From contig JAPSIJ010000004.1 in NCBI GenBank assembly GCA_031178805.1, positions 1-25,781 on the forward strand: a stretch of 25,781 nucleotides of DNA, in the 5' to 3' direction. The stretch comes from Cellulomonas sp. (GTDB lineage Bacteria > Actinomycetota > Actinomycetes > Actinomycetales > Cellulomonadaceae). The stretch's first letter is position 1; every line of letters starts with the position of its first letter. Shown piece by piece: positions 1 to 7,859 of the stretch. The notes below the pieces were generated by a model. It saw nothing but the letters and a program-made list of their open reading frames with translations. It did not search any database and was not told the DNA's origin. The position numbers and the translations under genes are program-made.

Positions 1-260
1 GCCGCGGCGAGCACCTGCGCCGGCATCGACACCGGCAGCGACATGTCGGTGTCCGTGTCCCGCAGCGTGAGGAACGCGATGCCGGCGCCCGGGCGGCGGT
101 TGAGCTGGACGACCTGGCCCTCGACCCACAGCGGCGACATCTTGGCGACGTAGTCCGCGATCTTCGCGGACAGCAGCCGCACCGGCCACGGGCGCTCGGG
201 GGTGGTCTCGATCGCCCGGGCGGGCAGGTCCGCGGGGGCGGTGGGGGAGGACTGCTGCAC
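1..260 (-). CDS. xseA: Exodeoxyribonuclease VII large subunit, N-terminal part (runs off the window)
   Basis: Partial gene: only the first 86 codons are present and the rest lies beyond base 1. Exonuclease VII, a complex of XseA with several XseB subunits, degrades single-stranded DNA to oligonucleotides. The visible protein reads about 20 variable residues, then RPWPVRLLSAKIADYVAKM, then SPLWVEGQVVQLNRRPG and AFLTLRDTDTDMSLPVSM. This is the typical start of the N-terminal OB-fold that binds single-stranded DNA (W-V-E-G-Q-V followed by F-x-L-R-D). I chose the GTG at 260-258 because the frame opens there and a G-rich stretch (GGGTGGGGG) lies just upstream. It diverges from ispH with a 40-base gap, a common actinobacterial arrangement (xseB usually follows xseA). 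The family assignment is secure although the gene is truncated by the window. Confidence 0.85.
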   Translation of the reverse strand, partial: MQQSSPTAPADLPARAIETTPERPWPVRLLSAKIADYVAKMSPLWVEGQVVQLNRRPGAGIAFLTLRDTDTDMSLPVSMPAQVLAA

Positions 261-288
261 GCCCCCACCCTGCCACGCGCCGCCGACC

Positions 289-294
289 TAGACT
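289..294 (+). promoter_or_regulatory. Likely -10 box for leaderless ispH transcript
   Basis: TAGACT fits the actinobacterial TANNNT -10 pattern and ends six bases before the GTG start codon at 301. Transcription would begin at or next to the start codon, and no Shine-Dalgarno sequence is visible. Inferred from spacing only; no convincing -35 box. Confidence 0.55.
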
Positions 295-300
295 GGCCCG

Positions 301-1341
301 GTGACCGTCGCCACCGAGCCGGGCGCGGCCCCCACGGGGCGGCGCGTGCTCCTGGCCGCCCCGCGCGGGTACTGCGCCGGCGTCGACCGGGCGGTCGTGG
401 CCGTCGAGCAGGCGCTGGAGCACTACGGCGCCCCGGTGTACGTCCGCAAGGAGATCGTGCACAACCGGCACGTCGTGGACACGCTCGCCGCCCGCGGCGC
501 CGTGTTCGTCGAGGAGACCGACGAGGTGCCGGAGGGCGCCCGGCTGGTGTTCTCCGCGCACGGGGTGTCGCCCGCGGTGCGCGCCGCGGCCGAGGCCCGC
601 TCCCTGCGCACGATCGACGCGACCTGCCCGCTGGTCACCAAGGTGCACCGGGAGGCCGTGCGGTTCGCCGCCGACGACCTCGACATCCTGCTGATCGGCC
701 ACCCGGGGCACGAGGAGGTCGAGGGGACGCAGGGCGAGGCGCCCGAGCACGTGCAGGTCGTCGCGTCGCCGGACGCGGTCGACGGCGTGGTGGTGCGGGA
801 CGAGAGCCGCGTGGTGTGGATCTCGCAGACCACGCTCTCCGTGGACGAGACGATGGAGACGGTCCGGCGGCTGCGCGAGCGGTTCCCGCTGCTGCAGGAC
901 CCGCCCAGCGACGACATCTGCTACGCCACGCAGAACCGGCAGGTGGCGGTGAAGAAGCTGGCGCCGGAGTGCGACGTGGTGATCACCGTCGGCTCGGCGA
1001 ACTCGTCGAACTCCGTGCGGCTGGTCGAGGTGGCCCTGGAGTGGGGCGCGCGGGCGTCGTACCGGGTGGACACCGCGGCGCAGGTGGATCCGGCGTGGCT
1101 GGCGGGCGCCCGGACGGTCGGCGTGACGTCGGGCGCGTCGGTGCCGGAGATCCTGGTGCGCGACGTGCTGGACCTGCTGGCCGCGCACGGCTTCGGGGAC
1201 GTCGAGGAGGTGCGCACGGCGACCGAGGACCTGATGTTCTCGCTGCCGCGCGAGCTGCGCGCGGACCTGCGGGCGGCCGGCGGCGAGGACCCGCGCCCGC
1301 GCCGGGAGCACCGCCGCGACCTGTCGGTCCGCCCCGTCTGA
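301..1341 (+). CDS. ispH: 4-hydroxy-3-methylbut-2-enyl diphosphate reductase
   Basis: IspH (LytB) is the last enzyme of the MEP isoprenoid pathway, converting HMBPP to IPP and DMAPP with a [4Fe-4S] cluster in the cytoplasm. The 346-aa protein has the expected length. The three cluster cysteines are visible as C25 (GYCAGVDRAV), C109 (DATCPLVTKVH) and C207 (ICYATQNRQ). Substrate-binding motifs are also present: HNRHVV near 54-59, SAHGVSP near 85-91, GHPGHEEVEGTQGE near 133-146, and SANSSNS near 232-238. The start is GTG with no ribosome-binding site, explained by the leaderless -10 box just upstream. The gene diverges from xseA and converges with rmuC 57 bases away; I see no clear terminator in that gap. 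The C-terminal tail (Arg-rich, after about 320) is variable in the family. Confidence 0.97.
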   Translation: MTVATEPGAAPTGRRVLLAAPRGYCAGVDRAVVAVEQALEHYGAPVYVRKEIVHNRHVVDTLAARGAVFVEETDEVPEGARLVFSAHGVSPAVRAAAEARSLRTIDATCPLVTKVHREAVRFAADDLDILLIGHPGHEEVEGTQGEAPEHVQVVASPDAVDGVVVRDESRVVWISQTTLSVDETMETVRRLRERFPLLQDPPSDDICYATQNRQVAVKKLAPECDVVITVGSANSSNSVRLVEVALEWGARASYRVDTAAQVDPAWLAGARTVGVTSGASVPEILVRDVLDLLAAHGFGDVEEVRTATEDLMFSLPRELRADLRAAGGEDPRPRREHRRDLSVRPV

Positions 1342-1398
1342 CCGGACCGCGCCGCCGACCCGTCCGCCCTGCTGCCCCGTCCGCCGACCCCCGCCCGG

Positions 1399-2778
1399 TC
1401 AGCCCTCCGGCAGCGCGTCCCCGCGGCCGGGGTCGCCGAGCACGGCCTCGTCCAGCGACCCCAGCGCGTCCGCCCGCCGCCGTCCCGTGCCCGGCGCGGC
1501 GGGCCCGTCGCCGTCGAGGCCGACGACCCGCTCGGACTCCCAGGCGACGAGCTCGGGCGCGGTGACCACGGACAGCCGCCGCTCGACGGACGGCGGCGTG
1601 GCGAGGTCGGCGTCCACCACGTGCAGGTCGGCGAACTTCCGGGCGCTCACCAGCACCCGGGACTCCAGGGACGCGACCGACTGGTTGTAGGCGGTGGCCG
1701 CGGAGTCGATCGCCCGGCCGACCTTGGACAGGTGGCCGCCGAGCGTCGCGATCCGGCCGTGCAGCTCCTTGCCGAGGTCGAGCACCGCCTGGGCGTTCGC
1801 GGCGAGCGCGTCCTGCCGCCAGGCGTAGGCCACCGTCCGCAGCAGCGCGAGCAGCGTCATCGGCGTCGCGATCACCACGTCCTTCTCGAACGCGCGCTCC
1901 ACGATGCCCGGGTCGACGTCGAGGGCCGCGTGCAGGAACGCCTCGGCGGGCACGAACATCACCACGAACTCCGGCGCGGGGCTGAACTGGTCCCAGTACC
2001 GCTTGGCGGAGAGCTGGTCGACGTGCGCGCGCAGGTGCCGGGCGTGGGCGGCGAGCCGCCGCTCCCGCTCGGCGGGATCCGTGGCCTCGGCGGCCTCCAG
2101 GAACCCGAGGAACGCCACCTTCGCGTCCACCACCACCCGCTTGCCGCCGGCCAGGTGCACCACCATGTCGGGGCGCAGCATGCCGTCGTCGGTGCGGACC
2201 TGGTCCTGCTCGGCGAAGTCGACGTGCGGCAGCATCCCCGCGGCCTCGACCACCCGCCGCAGCTGCACCTCGCCCCACCGGCCGCGGACCTGCGAGGAGC
2301 GCAGCGACGTCACGAGCTGCTGGGTCTGCTCGCGCAGCCGCCCGGCCTCCTCGCGCATCTGCCGGACCTGCTCGCCGAGCGCCGCGTCGCCCTGCAGCCG
2401 CGCCTGCTCGGCGGTGCGCAGCTCGGTGCGGACCGCGTCGAGCGTGCGGGCGAGCGGGTCGACCAGCGCCCGCACCGCCTGCTCGCGCTGCGCGAGGTCG
2501 CCGGACTGCTCCTGGTGCCGGGCGGCGAGGCTCTGGTGCGCGAGCGCGAGGAACTGCTCGCTGCTCTGCGCGAGGGCGTCGGCGGCCAGCGCGCGGAACC
2601 GCTCCGCCTGCCGGTCGGCCTCCGGCGCCCCGCCGAGCTCGGCGGCGGTGCGCCAGCGGGCGGCGTCCACCTCCGCAGCGCGGAGCCGGCCCGCGGCGCG
2701 CCCGGACGCCGCGAGCCAGCCGAGCACGGCGCCCACGAGGAGCGCCCCGGCGAGTGCTGCTACGAGTCCCAGTCCCAT
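1399..2778 (-). CDS. rmuC: RmuC family DNA recombination protein
   Basis: RmuC proteins are predicted membrane-anchored nuclease-fold proteins that limit DNA inversions and rearrangements at short inverted repeats; their biochemical activity is poorly known. The 459-aa product has an N-terminal membrane helix (about 2-24), a long charged, Gln/Arg/Glu-rich coiled-coil region (about 30-160), and then the RmuC core. Family motifs are RGRWGE at 165-170, LRPDMVV at 201-207, VVVDAKV at 215-221, and later ATPMTLLALLRTVAYAWRQ. I start it at the ATG 2778-2776 because the membrane helix begins immediately there; a GTG eight codons upstream (2802) is possible. It diverges from the ABC exporter operon with a 51-base gap. 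The acidic, Gly/Pro-rich C-terminal tail is not conserved. Confidence 0.93.
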   Translation of the reverse strand: MGLGLVAALAGALLVGAVLGWLAASGRAAGRLRAAEVDAARWRTAAELGGAPEADRQAERFRALAADALAQSSEQFLALAHQSLAARHQEQSGDLAQREQAVRALVDPLARTLDAVRTELRTAEQARLQGDAALGEQVRQMREEAGRLREQTQQLVTSLRSSQVRGRWGEVQLRRVVEAAGMLPHVDFAEQDQVRTDDGMLRPDMVVHLAGGKRVVVDAKVAFLGFLEAAEATDPAERERRLAAHARHLRAHVDQLSAKRYWDQFSPAPEFVVMFVPAEAFLHAALDVDPGIVERAFEKDVVIATPMTLLALLRTVAYAWRQDALAANAQAVLDLGKELHGRIATLGGHLSKVGRAIDSAATAYNQSVASLESRVLVSARKFADLHVVDADLATPPSVERRLSVVTAPELVAWESERVVGLDGDGPAAPGTGRRRADALGSLDEAVLGDPGRGDALPEG

Positions 2779-2817
2779 GACCTGGAGATTGCCAGGCGCC
2801 ACCGACACGCCCGCCCC

Positions 2818-2823
2818 TATGCT
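2818..2823 (+). promoter_or_regulatory. Likely -10 box for leaderless ABC ATPase transcript
   Basis: TATGCT (TANNNT pattern) ends six bases before the ATG at 2830, which has no upstream ribosome-binding site. This placement predicts a leaderless mRNA starting at the ATG. Inference from sequence spacing. Confidence 0.5.
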
Positions 2824-2829
2824 GGCTCG

Positions 2830-3693
2830 ATGACGCCGTCGCCCGTCCCGGCGCACGACCAGCCGGTGCCCCCGCCCGAGGGCGCGCCCGCGCCCGGGCC
2901 CGGGTCGAGCCCGTCGGCGAGGCCCGCCGCGCCGCCGCCGGCGCTGGCGATCCAGGGCCTGTGGAAGCGGTTCGGCACCAAGGTCGCCGTCGCGGGCGTG
3001 GACCTCGAGGTGCCGACGGGGTCGTTCTACGGCCTGGTCGGCCCGAACGGCGCCGGCAAGACGACGACGCTGTCCATGGCGACCGGCCTGCTGCGCCCGG
3101 ACTTCGGCCGGGTGCTCGTCCGCGGCCACGACCTGTGGGCGGACCCGCTGCGGGTGAAGGCGCTGCTCGGCGTGCTGCCCGACGGCGTGCGGCTGTTCGA
3201 CCGGCTCACCGGCGCCCAGCTCGTCACCTACTCCGGGCTGCTGCGCGGGCTGGACCGGGACACCGTGCGGGACCGCACCGCCGACCTGCTGCGCACGTTC
3301 GACCTCACCGCCGACGCCGACACCCTGGTCGTCGACTACTCGGCGGGCATGACGAAGAAGATCGCCCTGGCCTGCGCGCTGGTGCACGCCCCGCGGGTGC
3401 TGGTGCTGGACGAGCCGTTCGAGGCCGTCGACCCGGTGTCCGCCGCGAACATCCGCGACATCCTGTCCTCGTACGTGGCGAGCGGCGGCACGGTGGTGGT
3501 GTCGTCGCACGTGATGGACCTGGTGCAGCGGATGTGCGACCACGTGGCCGTGATCGCCGCCGGCCACGTCCTGGCGCAGGGCACCGTCGCGGAGGTCCGC
3601 GGCGAGGCGACGCTGGAGGACCGGTTCGTCGAGCTGGTCGGCGGGCGCCGCACGGAGGGGGCGCTCGCGTGGCTGCGCACCTCGTCCGACTGA
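2830..3693 (+). CDS. ABC-2 type transporter ATP-binding protein
   Basis: This 287-aa ATPase would energise the membrane protein encoded immediately downstream; substrate unknown. The first 38 residues are Pro/Ala/Gly-rich and probably disordered. The nucleotide-binding domain follows: Walker A GPNGAGKTT at 71-79, an ABC signature YSAGM at 170-174 in place of LSGGQ, Walker B LVLDEP with catalytic E195, D-loop AVDP, and H-loop His227 in SSHV. The degenerate signature (YSAGMTKKI) recurs in some actinobacterial exporters of this class, so the protein is probably still active. The stop overlaps the start of the membrane gene by 25 bases, which implies translational coupling. The start at ATG 2830 is supported by the leaderless -10 box. 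Confidence 0.9.
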   Translation: MTPSPVPAHDQPVPPPEGAPAPGPGSSPSARPAAPPPALAIQGLWKRFGTKVAVAGVDLEVPTGSFYGLVGPNGAGKTTTLSMATGLLRPDFGRVLVRGHDLWADPLRVKALLGVLPDGVRLFDRLTGAQLVTYSGLLRGLDRDTVRDRTADLLRTFDLTADADTLVVDYSAGMTKKIALACALVHAPRVLVLDEPFEAVDPVSAANIRDILSSYVASGGTVVVSSHVMDLVQRMCDHVAVIAAGHVLAQGTVAEVRGEATLEDRFVELVGGRRTEGALAWLRTSSD

Positions 3694-5234
3694 AGCTCAC
3701 GCTGCTGCGCAACGGCCTGCGGCGCAGCGTCTGGCGGCTGGTCGGCCTGCTGCTCGGGGTCGCGTACGCGCTGTCCCTGGTCGGCGCCGCGGTGGTGGGC
3801 CTGGTGGTGCTGGGCGCGCAGGACGACCCGGAGCTCGCCCGCACCGTGGTGGTGCTCGGCGGCGTGGTGCTGGTCGCGGGGTGGTGGCTGCTGCCGCTGG
3901 TGGCGTTCGGCGTGGACAGCACCCTGGACCCCGAGCGGTTCCGGGTGTTCGCGCTGCGCCGCCGGCACCTGCTCACCGGCCTGACGCTGGCGGGGCTGGT
4001 CGGCGTGCCGGGCGTCGCCACGGTGCTGGTCGGCGGGGCGTCGGCGCTGGCCTGGTGGCGGGACCCGGCCGCGCTCGCCGCGGGGGTGCTGGGCGGGGTC
4101 CTCGGCGTCGCGGTGTGCGTCGTCGGCTCCCGCGCCGTCACGACCCTGCTGGCCCCGGTCGTCGGCGGCCGCCGGTTCCGCGAGGTGGCCGCGGTGCTCG
4201 CCATCGTCCCGCTGATGCTCGCCGGGCCGATCCTGCTGGGGGCGACGGCCGGGCTGGCCGCGGTGGCCGACGCCCTGCCGGAGGTCGCGCGGCTGCTGGG
4301 CTGGACGCCGTTCGGCGCGCCGTGGGCGCTGGGCGCGGACGTGGCGGAGGGCGCCTGGGCGGCCGCGGCGGGCAAGGTGCTGGTCTCCCTGGCCACGCTC
4401 GCCGTGCTGGTGCTGGTGTGGGACCGCGCGCTCAGCGCCGCGATGGTGCGGCCCGAGGGCGGCGGCGGCCACGTGTCCCGCAGCGCGGGCCTCGGCTTCT
4501 TCGGCCGGCTGCCGGCGACCCCGACCGGCGCGGTCGCCGCCCGAGCCCTCACCTACTGGCTGCGCGACTCCCGGTACGCCGCGGCCGTCGCCGTCGTCCC
4601 CGTGATGGTGCTGCTGCTGTGGTTCCTCGGCCGCGGCGGCGCCGTGCTGCTCGGCGCGGGCGTCGTGGTGGCCTTCGTCATGGGCTGGTCGCTGTCCACG
4701 GACGTCGCGTACGACGACACCGCGTTCTGGACGCACCTCGCGGCGCCGGTCGACGGCCGGGTGGACCGGGCCGGGCGCGCCTACGCCGGGCTCGTGGTCG
4801 GCGGCGTGGTCGTGGCGGCGACCGACCTGCTCGTCCTCGGCGTGACGCAGCGCTGGGACGCCGTCCTGCCGGTGGTCGGCATGTCGTTCGGCGTGCTCGC
4901 GGTCGGCGTCGGCCTGTCGTCGGTGTACTCGGTGCGCGTCGTGTACCCGGTGCCGAAGCCGGGGGAGAACCCGTTCTCCACGCCGCAGGGCAGCTCGTTC
5001 GCGGTGATGCTCAGCCAGACCGCCGGCCTGCTGGTGCTGCTCGCGGTGTGCCTGCCCACGCTCGGCCTCGGCGTGGCCGCCCTGGTCACCGACGTGCTGC
5101 TGCTCGACGTCCTCGCGCTGGTCGTGGGCCTGGGGGTCGGGGCCGCCACCGTCGTCGTCGGCATCCGGCTGGGCGCCCGCACCTACGACCGGCGCGCCCC
5201 CGAGCTGCTGCAGACCATCCGCTCGTTCGCCTGA
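3669..5234 (+). CDS. ABC exporter membrane subunit (ABC-2 type, polytopic)
   Basis: A 521-aa polytopic membrane protein with roughly 10-12 hydrophobic segments spread along its length, separated by short Arg-rich loops (for example LRRRHLLTG and VVGGRRFREV). No catalytic motifs are present. It overlaps the upstream ATPase gene by 25 bases, and a GGAGGGG ribosome-binding site at 3654-3660, inside the ATPase gene, is well spaced from the GTG at 3669, which settles the start. Together the two genes form a minimal exporter. The substrate cannot be read from sequence. A loop near 410-430 carries a Pro/Gly-rich stretch (YPVPKPGENPFSTPQGSS). I recognise the type of protein but not a named family member. 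Confidence 0.82.
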   Translation: MAAHLVRLKLTLLRNGLRRSVWRLVGLLLGVAYALSLVGAAVVGLVVLGAQDDPELARTVVVLGGVVLVAGWWLLPLVAFGVDSTLDPERFRVFALRRRHLLTGLTLAGLVGVPGVATVLVGGASALAWWRDPAALAAGVLGGVLGVAVCVVGSRAVTTLLAPVVGGRRFREVAAVLAIVPLMLAGPILLGATAGLAAVADALPEVARLLGWTPFGAPWALGADVAEGAWAAAAGKVLVSLATLAVLVLVWDRALSAAMVRPEGGGGHVSRSAGLGFFGRLPATPTGAVAARALTYWLRDSRYAAAVAVVPVMVLLLWFLGRGGAVLLGAGVVVAFVMGWSLSTDVAYDDTAFWTHLAAPVDGRVDRAGRAYAGLVVGGVVVAATDLLVLGVTQRWDAVLPVVGMSFGVLAVGVGLSSVYSVRVVYPVPKPGENPFSTPQGSSFAVMLSQTAGLLVLLAVCLPTLGLGVAALVTDVLLLDVLALVVGLGVGAATVVVGIRLGARTYDRRAPELLQTIRSFA

Positions 5235-5241
5235 CCCGCCC

Positions 5242-5270
5242 CCGCCGCGGCCCCCGGCCCGGGGCGGCGG
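5242..5270 (+). terminator. GC-rich hairpin after the exporter operon
   Basis: CCGCCGC-(GG bulge)-CCC pairs with GGGGCGGCGG around a short loop, giving about ten base pairs. It lies just after the exporter stop codon and before the ychF promoter. There is no U-tract, which is usual in high-GC actinobacteria, so terminator function is inferred. Confidence 0.4.
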
Positions 5271-5284
5271 CACCCGCCGCCCCC

Positions 5285-5290
5285 TAGGAT
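5285..5290 (+). promoter_or_regulatory. Likely -10 box for leaderless ychF transcript
   Basis: TAGGAT ends eight bases before the GTG start at 5299, with no ribosome-binding site in between. It matches the TANNNT pattern seen before several other starts in this window. Confidence 0.5.
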
Positions 5291-5298
5291 GGTCGCCC

Positions 5299-6387
5299 GT
5301 GGCACTCACCATCGGCATCGTCGGCCTGCCCAACGTCGGCAAGAGCACGCTCTTCAACGCCCTGACCCGCGCGCAGGTCCTCGCGGCGAACTACCCGTTC
5401 GCCACCATCGAGCCGAACGTGGGGGTCGTGCCGCTGCCCGACCCGCGCCTCGCGACGCTCGCGGAGATCTTCGGCAGCGAGCGGATCCTGCCCGCCACGG
5501 TGTCGTTCGTCGACATCGCCGGCATCGTCAAGGGCGCCAGCGAGGGGGAGGGGCTCGGCAACAAGTTCCTCGCCAACATCCGCGAGGCGGACGCCATCTG
5601 CCAGGTGACGCGCGCCTTCGCCGACCCGGACGTCGTGCACGTCGACGGCCGCGTCTCGCCGCGCGACGACATCGAGACCATCAACACCGAGCTGGTCCTC
5701 GCCGACCTCCAGACGCTGGAGAAGGTCGTCCCGCGCCTGGAGAAGGAGGCGCGGATCAAGAAGGGCGAGGCGGCCGCCGAGCTGGCCGCCGCCCAGGCCG
5801 CGCAGGCGGTGCTCGAGACCGGGCAGACGCTGTTCCAGGGCGCGAAGGCCGCGGGCCTCGACCTGGCCGACCTCGCGCCGCTGCAGCTGATGACCGCCAA
5901 GCCGTTCATCTACGTGTTCAACACCGACGACGCCGGCCTGGCCGACACCGCGATGCAGGACGAGCTGCGCGCGCTGGTCGCCCCGGCCGACGCGATCTTC
6001 CTGGACGCGAAGTTCGAGTCCGACCTCGTCGAGCTGGAGCCCGACGAGGCCAAGGAGATGCTCGCCGAGAACGGGCAGGAGGAGGCGGGCCTCGACCAGC
6101 TCGCCCGCGTCGGGTTCCACACCCTGGGCCTGCAGACGTACCTGACGGCCGGCCCGAAGGAGTCCCGCGCCTGGACGATCCGCCAGGGCTGGACCGCCCC
6201 GCAGGCCGCGGGCGTGATCCACACGGACTTCCAGAAGGGCTTCATCAAGGCCGAGGTGATCAGCTTCGACGACCTCGTCGAGGCCGGCTCCATCGCCGCC
6301 GCCCGCTCGGCGGGCAAGGCCCGGATCGAGGGCAAGGACTACGTCATGCAGGACGGCGACGTCGTGGAGTTCCGCTTCAACGTCTGA
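5299..6387 (+). CDS. ychF: Redox-regulated ATPase/GTPase YchF (Obg family)
   Basis: YchF (OLA1) is a universally conserved ribosome-associated P-loop NTPase of the Obg family that prefers ATP. The 362-aa protein is of standard length. Motifs: G1 GLPNVGKST at about 9-17, the switch region NYPFATIEPNVGVV at about 31-44, and G3 DIAGIVKGAS near 73-82. The G4 position reads FNTDD where GTP-specific relatives have NKxD, consistent with relaxed base specificity. A coiled-coil segment rich in Lys/Glu/Ala (about 140-180) and a C-terminal TGS domain (ending GDVVEFRFNV) complete the architecture. The start is GTG with a leaderless -10 box. It stands between the exporter pair and a DUF2510 protein and is probably transcribed on its own or with that gene. 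Confidence 0.96.
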   Translation: MALTIGIVGLPNVGKSTLFNALTRAQVLAANYPFATIEPNVGVVPLPDPRLATLAEIFGSERILPATVSFVDIAGIVKGASEGEGLGNKFLANIREADAICQVTRAFADPDVVHVDGRVSPRDDIETINTELVLADLQTLEKVVPRLEKEARIKKGEAAAELAAAQAAQAVLETGQTLFQGAKAAGLDLADLAPLQLMTAKPFIYVFNTDDAGLADTAMQDELRALVAPADAIFLDAKFESDLVELEPDEAKEMLAENGQEEAGLDQLARVGFHTLGLQTYLTAGPKESRAWTIRQGWTAPQAAGVIHTDFQKGFIKAEVISFDDLVEAGSIAAARSAGKARIEGKDYVMQDGDVVEFRFNV

Positions 6388-6394
6388 TCCGGCC

Positions 6395-6412
6395 CCGGCG
6401 CGCCCGCGCCGG
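6395..6412 (+). terminator. Short GC hairpin between ychF and the DUF2510 gene
   Basis: CCGGCGCG-CC-CGCGCCGG forms an eight-base-pair inverted repeat with a very small loop, seven bases after the ychF stop and just before the next gene's ribosome-binding site. It could weaken read-through or only shape the leader. Low confidence as a terminator. Confidence 0.3.
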
Positions 6413-6429
6413 CACGAGAGGAGCGCGCG

Positions 6430-6831
6430 GTGAGCGGCGACGCGGCGGGACCCGGCAGCACGCCGGCGGGCTGGTACGACGACCCCGCGGGCCCGGGGCA
6501 GCGCTGGTGGGACGGCGCCGCGTGGACGGAGCACCGGCAGGCCGCGGCGCCCCCGCCGCAGCCGCTGGCGTACCAGCCGGCCCCCGCCGCGTGCCCGCGC
6601 AACCCCCAGGCCACCGCCGGCCTGGTGCTCGGGATCGTGGCCCTCGTGGTGAACACGCTCGCGGTGGTCTCCGTGCTCGCCGGCGTGCTGTCGGTGCTCG
6701 GGCTGACCAAGGCGAACCGCCTGCAGGCGTTCGGCTACGCGCCGGTCGGCCGCACCAAGGCCGTGTGGGGCCTGGTGCTCGCGGTGGTGGCCTTCTTCTT
6801 CACGGCGCAGGTGAAGTTCTTCCTGTTCTGA
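6430..6831 (+). CDS. DUF2510 domain membrane protein
   Basis: A 133-aa protein of unknown function. Residues about 12-35 (PAGWYDDPAG...RWWDGAAWTEH) match the short Trp-rich DUF2510 motif that is common at the N-terminus of actinobacterial membrane proteins. A Pro/Ala-rich linker (about 37-58) leads to two hydrophobic helical regions (about 60-92 and 110-133) of the kind seen in DUF4190-like proteins. The GTG start is supported by GAGAGGAG at 6416-6423, seven bases or so upstream. It follows ychF by 42 bases. The very C-terminus is hydrophobic (KFFLF) with no soluble tail. Confidence 0.85.
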   Translation: MSGDAAGPGSTPAGWYDDPAGPGQRWWDGAAWTEHRQAAAPPPQPLAYQPAPAACPRNPQATAGLVLGIVALVVNTLAVVSVLAGVLSVLGLTKANRLQAFGYAPVGRTKAVWGLVLAVVAFFFTAQVKFFLF

Positions 6832-6882
6832 ACCCCCGGCACGGGCCCTGTGCACGACCGGCCCGGCGGGCGCCCGCTGGCC

Positions 6883-6888
6883 TAGGGT
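6883..6888 (+). promoter_or_regulatory. Likely -10 box for leaderless GAF-protein transcript
   Basis: TAGGGT ends seven bases before the ATG at 6896, and no ribosome-binding site is present. Same arrangement as the ispH, ychF and ABC ATPase starts. Confidence 0.5.
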
Positions 6889-6895
6889 CGGACGC

Positions 6896-7639
6896 ATGCT
6901 GAAGGTGGCCGCCATCGTCGTCGCCGTGGCCATCGCGGCCGCCGGCTGGCTGGCCCAGGTGGCGGAGCGGTCCAGCGAGTGGTTCGTGATCTGGAACGCG
7001 CTGGCGGTGCTCCTCGTGGCGGTGCAGGGCGCGCTCGGCTGGCGCGCGGTCACGAGCGCCCGTCAGGCGCGCGAGGACTTCAAGGTCGTCGTCTTCGACC
7101 AGGTCGGCCCGCTGGCGCAGCGGCTCGCCCTGATGTCGCGGGGCAACGCCGCGGAACGCCGCGCGGCGCTGGGGGAGACGCTCACCGTGGGCGTCGCCTG
7201 CGCGGCCGGCCTGGCGACGACCACCCGGGTCCGGGCGACGCTGTTCCGCCGTACCGTCGACGACGCGGGCCGGGACGTGTTCGTACCCCACACGACGCTG
7301 GGGCGGGGGGACCGCCCGCAGTCCACGTTCGTCCGGGATCCCGCGGACGCCGAGGGATCGGCCGTGTGGGCGGACGCCGAGCGCGACCTCCCGCGGTTCT
7401 GCACCGACGTCCGTGCCGAGCCGCCGCCCGGCTGGGATCCGTCGAAGCGGCGGACGTACCGCACGTTCATCACCGTCCCGGTGCACGCCGGACGGGACCT
7501 CGTGGGGCTCCTGACGGTGAACGCCCCCCACCCGGGCGACCTCACCGACGACGACGCCGGCACCCTCCAGGTGATCGCGGCCCTGCTCGGGACGGCCCTC
7601 GGCATGGCGGACGCGCAGTGGCCCGTGGGTGGGGGATGA
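6896..7639 (+). CDS. Membrane protein with GAF-like domain
   Basis: A 247-aa protein with two N-terminal membrane helices (about 2-20 and 29-49), a short charged linker, and a cytoplasmic domain (about 85-240). The latter has the look of a GAF sensor domain: a central stretch RTFITVPVHAGRDLVGLLTVNAPHPGDLTDDD followed by a helix (LQVIAALLGTALGMA), which is the typical late-GAF pattern. No kinase, phosphatase, cyclase or DNA-binding domain follows, so the output partner is unknown. The start at ATG 6896 is backed by a leaderless -10 box. A 60-aa gene follows 25 bases later and may be co-transcribed. The GAF call rests on pattern recognition, not on a profile search. Confidence 0.7.
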   Translation: MLKVAAIVVAVAIAAAGWLAQVAERSSEWFVIWNALAVLLVAVQGALGWRAVTSARQAREDFKVVVFDQVGPLAQRLALMSRGNAAERRAALGETLTVGVACAAGLATTTRVRATLFRRTVDDAGRDVFVPHTTLGRGDRPQSTFVRDPADAEGSAVWADAERDLPRFCTDVRAEPPPGWDPSKRRTYRTFITVPVHAGRDLVGLLTVNAPHPGDLTDDDAGTLQVIAALLGTALGMADAQWPVGGG

Positions 7640-7664
7640 TGGAGTCGGTCGGAGGAGGTGGACG

Positions 7665-7847
7665 ATGTCTGCTGTGACGGGGTGGTCCGCGGAGATGGAC
7701 CGGAAGTTCCAGGCGATCCTGCGCGACCCCGAGCGCTACTTCGCCGAGGCCCGCGCGGCCGCCCGGCGCTCGACGCGCCCGGCCCTGCGCCGGCGGGGCC
7801 GCGGCGTCCGCCCGGAGGCGCCGGCCCGCGAGCCCGAGCACCGCTGA
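7665..7847 (+). CDS. Small basic protein of unknown function (60 aa)
   Basis: Not recognised as a named family. It begins MSAVTGWSAEMDRKFQAIL and continues RDPERYFAEARAAARRS, then an Arg/Pro-rich tail rich in RRRGRG and APAREPEHR. The predicted N-terminal half is helical and amphipathic; the C-terminal half is basic and probably disordered. It is a real gene candidate because the ATG at 7665 has a strong GGAGGAGG ribosome-binding site at 7651-7658, six bases away. It sits 25 bases after the GAF-domain gene and converges with the DUF1801 gene, whose stop is only 12 bases away. No membrane segment or metal-binding motif is visible. Confidence 0.7.
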   Translation: MSAVTGWSAEMDRKFQAILRDPERYFAEARAAARRSTRPALRRRGRGVRPEAPAREPEHR

Positions 7848-7859
7848 ACCCCGCCCGCC

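Noticed and set aside
1342..1398. Terminator between ispH and rmuC
   Set aside because: The convergent gap has repeated GCCGACCC/CGTCCGCC-like words but no good inverted repeat.
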